Positions 3,244-5,652 of a stretch of DNA of 5,652 nt are shown one piece after another; positions within the stretch are counted from its first letter, which is position 1, and each line of letters opens with the position of its first letter. The position numbers and the translations under genes were made by a program. Origin of the DNA: Rubritepida sp. (GTDB lineage Bacteria; Pseudomonadota; Alphaproteobacteria; Acetobacterales; Acetobacteraceae); contig SKWC01000482.1 in assembly GCA_007129145.1 (NCBI GenBank), positions 1-5,652 on the forward strand, read 5' to 3'. A model generated the notes under the pieces. It was not told where the DNA came from, made no database searches, and saw only the letters and a program-made list of their open reading frames with translations.

Positions 3244-5652
3244 ATGTCAGACACCACCCCAGACCAGGTCCGCCACGGCGAGGGCGAGGACGCCGAGCGC
3301 CGCCGCGCCGCGCGTGCCATCGCGCGCAGCAAGGAGACCCGCGCCTCGGTCCGCTACGGCGAGCGCATCGCGAGCACCGTGATCCGCGTTGGCGGCATGA
3401 TGGTGATCGTCGCGGTCGTGGCCATCGTGGTGTTCCTGTTCTCCGTGGCCTCGCCGCTGCTGTTCGGCGGGGAGGTGTCTCGCCACTTGCGCCACAGCAT
3501 CGAGCCGCGCCAGGTGGCATGGCTGAACGCCGACGAGTTCCAGACCCTGGCCACCCGCGTCAGCGCCAACGGCCGGGTGACGACCCTTCACATCCCGACC
3601 GGCCGCGTGGTGCGCGACTACGCTCTGAACCTGGGCGGCGCCACCGCCACCGCGGTGGGCGGCACGCTGGAGCGCAACCGCGTCGCCTTCGGCTTCAACG
3701 ACGGCACGGTGCGGTTCGGGCGGATCGGCTTCGAGGTGACGGCGGTGCGCCGCAGCCTCGCCCCCGCCGACATGGTGCAGCTGACCGAGAACGACTTCCT
3801 CTCCGGCGAGGCGATCCTCACGCCGGTGCAGACCGGGGATTTCCGCCGGATCCAGGCGGTGACGACCATCCAGGACCCGGTTCGCATCTCCGAGCATGCG
3901 ATCGTGGCGGTGGACTACCGCGTCGGCGGCACGACGGAGCGTCCCACCATCTCCTTCGTCACGGTGGATGCTGTGGGCGTGGCGCGGCTCAGCCGCTCGA
4001 CCATCCAGCGCAACCTCATGACCGGCGCCGAGACGGTGCGCACCTCGACGGCGGAACTGCCTGCCCTGCCCACGGGCGCCGAGGTGACGGCGGCCCTGCT
4101 GACCAGCGCGGGTGACCAGGTCGTCATCGGCACGGCGGCGGGCGAGGTGTTCCGCTATGACCTGCGCGACGCGGCCAATCCGGTGATGGCCGAACGCCGG
4201 CGCATCTTCCCCGAGGGCGTGGCGGTCACGGCGCTGACCTTCCTCAATGGCGAGCAGACGCTGATGGCCGGCGGCTCGAACGGCGCGCTGGACGCCTTCT
4301 TCCGGCTGCAGCGCCCCGATGCGGCCACCGCCGACGGCTTCCAGCTGGTGCGCGCGCGCGTGCATGAGCCGCAGCCGGCCGCCATCATCGGGATCAGCGT
4401 GGCGCAGCGCGACAAGTCGCTGGTCACCACGGATGCCAATGGGGGGGTGTGGCTGCGCCACTCCACCAGCGACCAGGTGCTGTTCCGCCTGCAGCGCTCG
4501 GGCAGCCCCGCCGCCGCCTTCCAGTCCATGATCTTCCCGCGCAGCAACGGCGTGCTGCTGCTGGACGAGCAGGGACAGCTGGATGCCTGGACGGTGAACC
4601 TGCCGCACCCGGAGATCACCCTGCGCACGCTGTTCATGCGCGTCTGGTACGAGGGCTATGACGAGCCGGGCTTCACCTGGCAGTCCACGGCCGGCACCGA
4701 CACCTTCGAGTCGAAATTCTCGCTGGTGCCGCTCATCTTCGGCACGCTGAAGGCGACCTTCTACGCCATGCTGTTCGCGGTGCCGATCGCGCTGATGGCG
4801 GCGATCTACACCTCGGAGTTCGTCCATCGCGGGGTGCGCGCCACGGTCAAGCCCGTCATGGAGATGATGGAGAGCCTGCCCACTGTGGTGCTCGGCTTCA
4901 TCGCCGCGCTGGTGCTGGCACCCTTCGTGGAGGAATGGATCGCGGCGGTGCTGCTGGTCTTCGTGGCGGTGCCGCTCGGGCTGCTGCTGGGGGCGCATCT
5001 GTGGCAGATGCTGCCGACGCCGGTGGCCATGCGCTACGAGGGGCTGCCGAAGTTCGCGCTGATGATCGTCACCATCCTGGCGACCGGTTACATCGGCTTC
5101 CTGCTGGGGCCCGTGGTCGAGGCGCTGCTCTTCCAGGGCGACTTCAAGGCCTGGACCAACGGCGACTTCGGCACCGGCACGCCGCTGATGACCTTCCTGC
5201 TCTGGCCGCTTTGGAGCCTGCTGGTGGGCATGGGCTTCAGCCGCATCGCCGGGCACCGCTGGCGCGAGGTGATCCGCGGAAGCAGCCGCAGCGCGGCCGG
5301 CCGGCTGCTCTTCGCGAAATGGGTGGTGCTGCTGGCGGTTTCGCTGGCCGCGAGCCTCGCCTTCGCGAGCCTGCTGACCCTGGTGGGCTACGACCCGCGC
5401 GGCGGCATCGTGGACACCTACGCCCAGCGCAACGCGCTGGTGGTGGGCTTCGTGATGGGCTTCGCGGTCATTCCCAATGTCTACACCCTGGCCGAGGACG
5501 CGCTGAACGCCGTGCCCGCGCATCTGCGCGCGGGGTCGCTCGCCTGCGGCGCCACCCCCTGGCAGACCGCGATCTGGGTCATCCTGCCCACCGCCATGTC
5601 GGGCGTGTTCTCGGCCGTGATGATCGGCATGGGCCGCGCCGTGGGCGAGACG
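3244..5652 (+). CDS. pstC: Enlarged PstC-type phosphate ABC transporter permease, cut by window edge
   Basis: The frame is open for 803 codons to the right edge, against about 320 residues for E. coli PstC. PstC forms the inner-membrane phosphate channel with PstA, driven by the ATPase PstB. An Arg-rich cytoplasmic N-terminus (about 1-48) precedes one membrane helix (about 50-74). Residues about 76-488 look periplasmic and contain recurring beta-strand units such as VAFGFNDGTVRFGRI, VVIGTAAGEVFRYDL and TLMAGGSNGALDAFF, resembling WD40/beta-propeller blades. The permease core starts near 492 (PLIFGTLKATFYAM), with LPTVVLGF at 545-552. About 180 residues with extra hydrophobic helices follow, and then the EAA-type coupling loop AGSLACGATPWQT...LP at 763-782 and the PstC-like GMGRAVGET at the edge. 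Large PstC proteins of this sort exist, for example in Pseudomonas. A pstS gene lies just upstream; pstA and pstB are expected downstream. Role as phosphate permease is confident; the function of the large domain is unknown. Confidence 0.9.
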   Translation, partial: MSDTTPDQVRHGEGEDAERRRAARAIARSKETRASVRYGERIASTVIRVGGMMVIVAVVAIVVFLFSVASPLLFGGEVSRHLRHSIEPRQVAWLNADEFQTLATRVSANGRVTTLHIPTGRVVRDYALNLGGATATAVGGTLERNRVAFGFNDGTVRFGRIGFEVTAVRRSLAPADMVQLTENDFLSGEAILTPVQTGDFRRIQAVTTIQDPVRISEHAIVAVDYRVGGTTERPTISFVTVDAVGVARLSRSTIQRNLMTGAETVRTSTAELPALPTGAEVTAALLTSAGDQVVIGTAAGEVFRYDLRDAANPVMAERRRIFPEGVAVTALTFLNGEQTLMAGGSNGALDAFFRLQRPDAATADGFQLVRARVHEPQPAAIIGISVAQRDKSLVTTDANGGVWLRHSTSDQVLFRLQRSGSPAAAFQSMIFPRSNGVLLLDEQGQLDAWTVNLPHPEITLRTLFMRVWYEGYDEPGFTWQSTAGTDTFESKFSLVPLIFGTLKATFYAMLFAVPIALMAAIYTSEFVHRGVRATVKPVMEMMESLPTVVLGFIAALVLAPFVEEWIAAVLLVFVAVPLGLLLGAHLWQMLPTPVAMRYEGLPKFALMIVTILATGYIGFLLGPVVEALLFQGDFKAWTNGDFGTGTPLMTFLLWPLWSLLVGMGFSRIAGHRWREVIRGSSRSAAGRLLFAKWVVLLAVSLAASLAFASLLTLVGYDPRGGIVDTYAQRNALVVGFVMGFAVIPNVYTLAEDALNAVPAHLRAGSLACGATPWQTAIWVILPTAMSGVFSAVMIGMGRAVGET

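Noticed and set aside
1791..3332. A 513-codon open frame on the minus strand opposite pstS and extending into the intergenic region
   Set aside because: It is Arg/Ala/His-rich and lacks recognisable motifs, and it lies antisense to a clear PstS gene with a signal peptide and ligand motifs.
3247..5523. A 758-codon open frame on the minus strand opposite pstC
   Set aside because: Its translation is rich in His, Arg, Gln and Gly with no domain or membrane pattern, as expected for the complement of a high-GC gene. The plus-strand frame encodes an unmistakable PstC core.

Overview
The window is GC-rich (G or C in most third codon positions) and holds four protein genes in two divergent transport units. 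Protein style, GC content and gene content fit an alphaproteobacterium, possibly a Roseomonas-like member of the Acetobacteraceae. That placement is an inference from style, not a database match.

The left unit is on the minus strand. A complete mgtE-type magnesium transporter/channel gene (242-1570) is followed 13 nt later by the first 76 codons of a membrane protein resembling SLC13/DASS-type permeases (1-228), which runs off the left edge. The right unit is on the plus strand. A complete pstS-type periplasmic phosphate-binding protein (2202-3167) is followed, after a 76-nt gap, by a very large pstC-type permease subunit (3244 to the right edge, still open at 803 codons). The permease belongs to the enlarged PstC class: a repetitive, probably beta-propeller-like domain of about 410 residues lies between its first membrane helix and the PstC core, and the core itself carries extra membrane segments. 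PstA and PstB genes would be expected just beyond the right edge.

The roughly 630-bp region between the two units (1571-2201) has no convincing gene and appears regulatory. On the plus side, about 120 bp before pstS, there is a good Pho-box-like site made of two tandem 11-bp units (2059-2080), which suggests PhoB control of the Pst operon. On the minus side, mgtE has a clear Shine-Dalgarno and a possible long 5' leader with several inverted repeats that can pair in alternative ways; it could be a structured regulatory RNA, but I do not recognise a known class. Two short near-perfect palindromes lie between these elements. The pstS-pstC gap contains a 12-bp GC-rich hairpin with no U-tract, more consistent with mRNA processing or partial termination that keeps PstS in excess over PstC.

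In function, PstS would capture periplasmic phosphate and deliver it to the PstC/PstA/PstB transporter under phosphate starvation, while the divergent unit handles Mg2+ and probably an anion or dicarboxylate. I see no mobile element, CRISPR array, tRNA or rRNA. The most unusual items are the enlarged PstC, the candidate mgtE leader and the pstS-pstC intercistronic structures.
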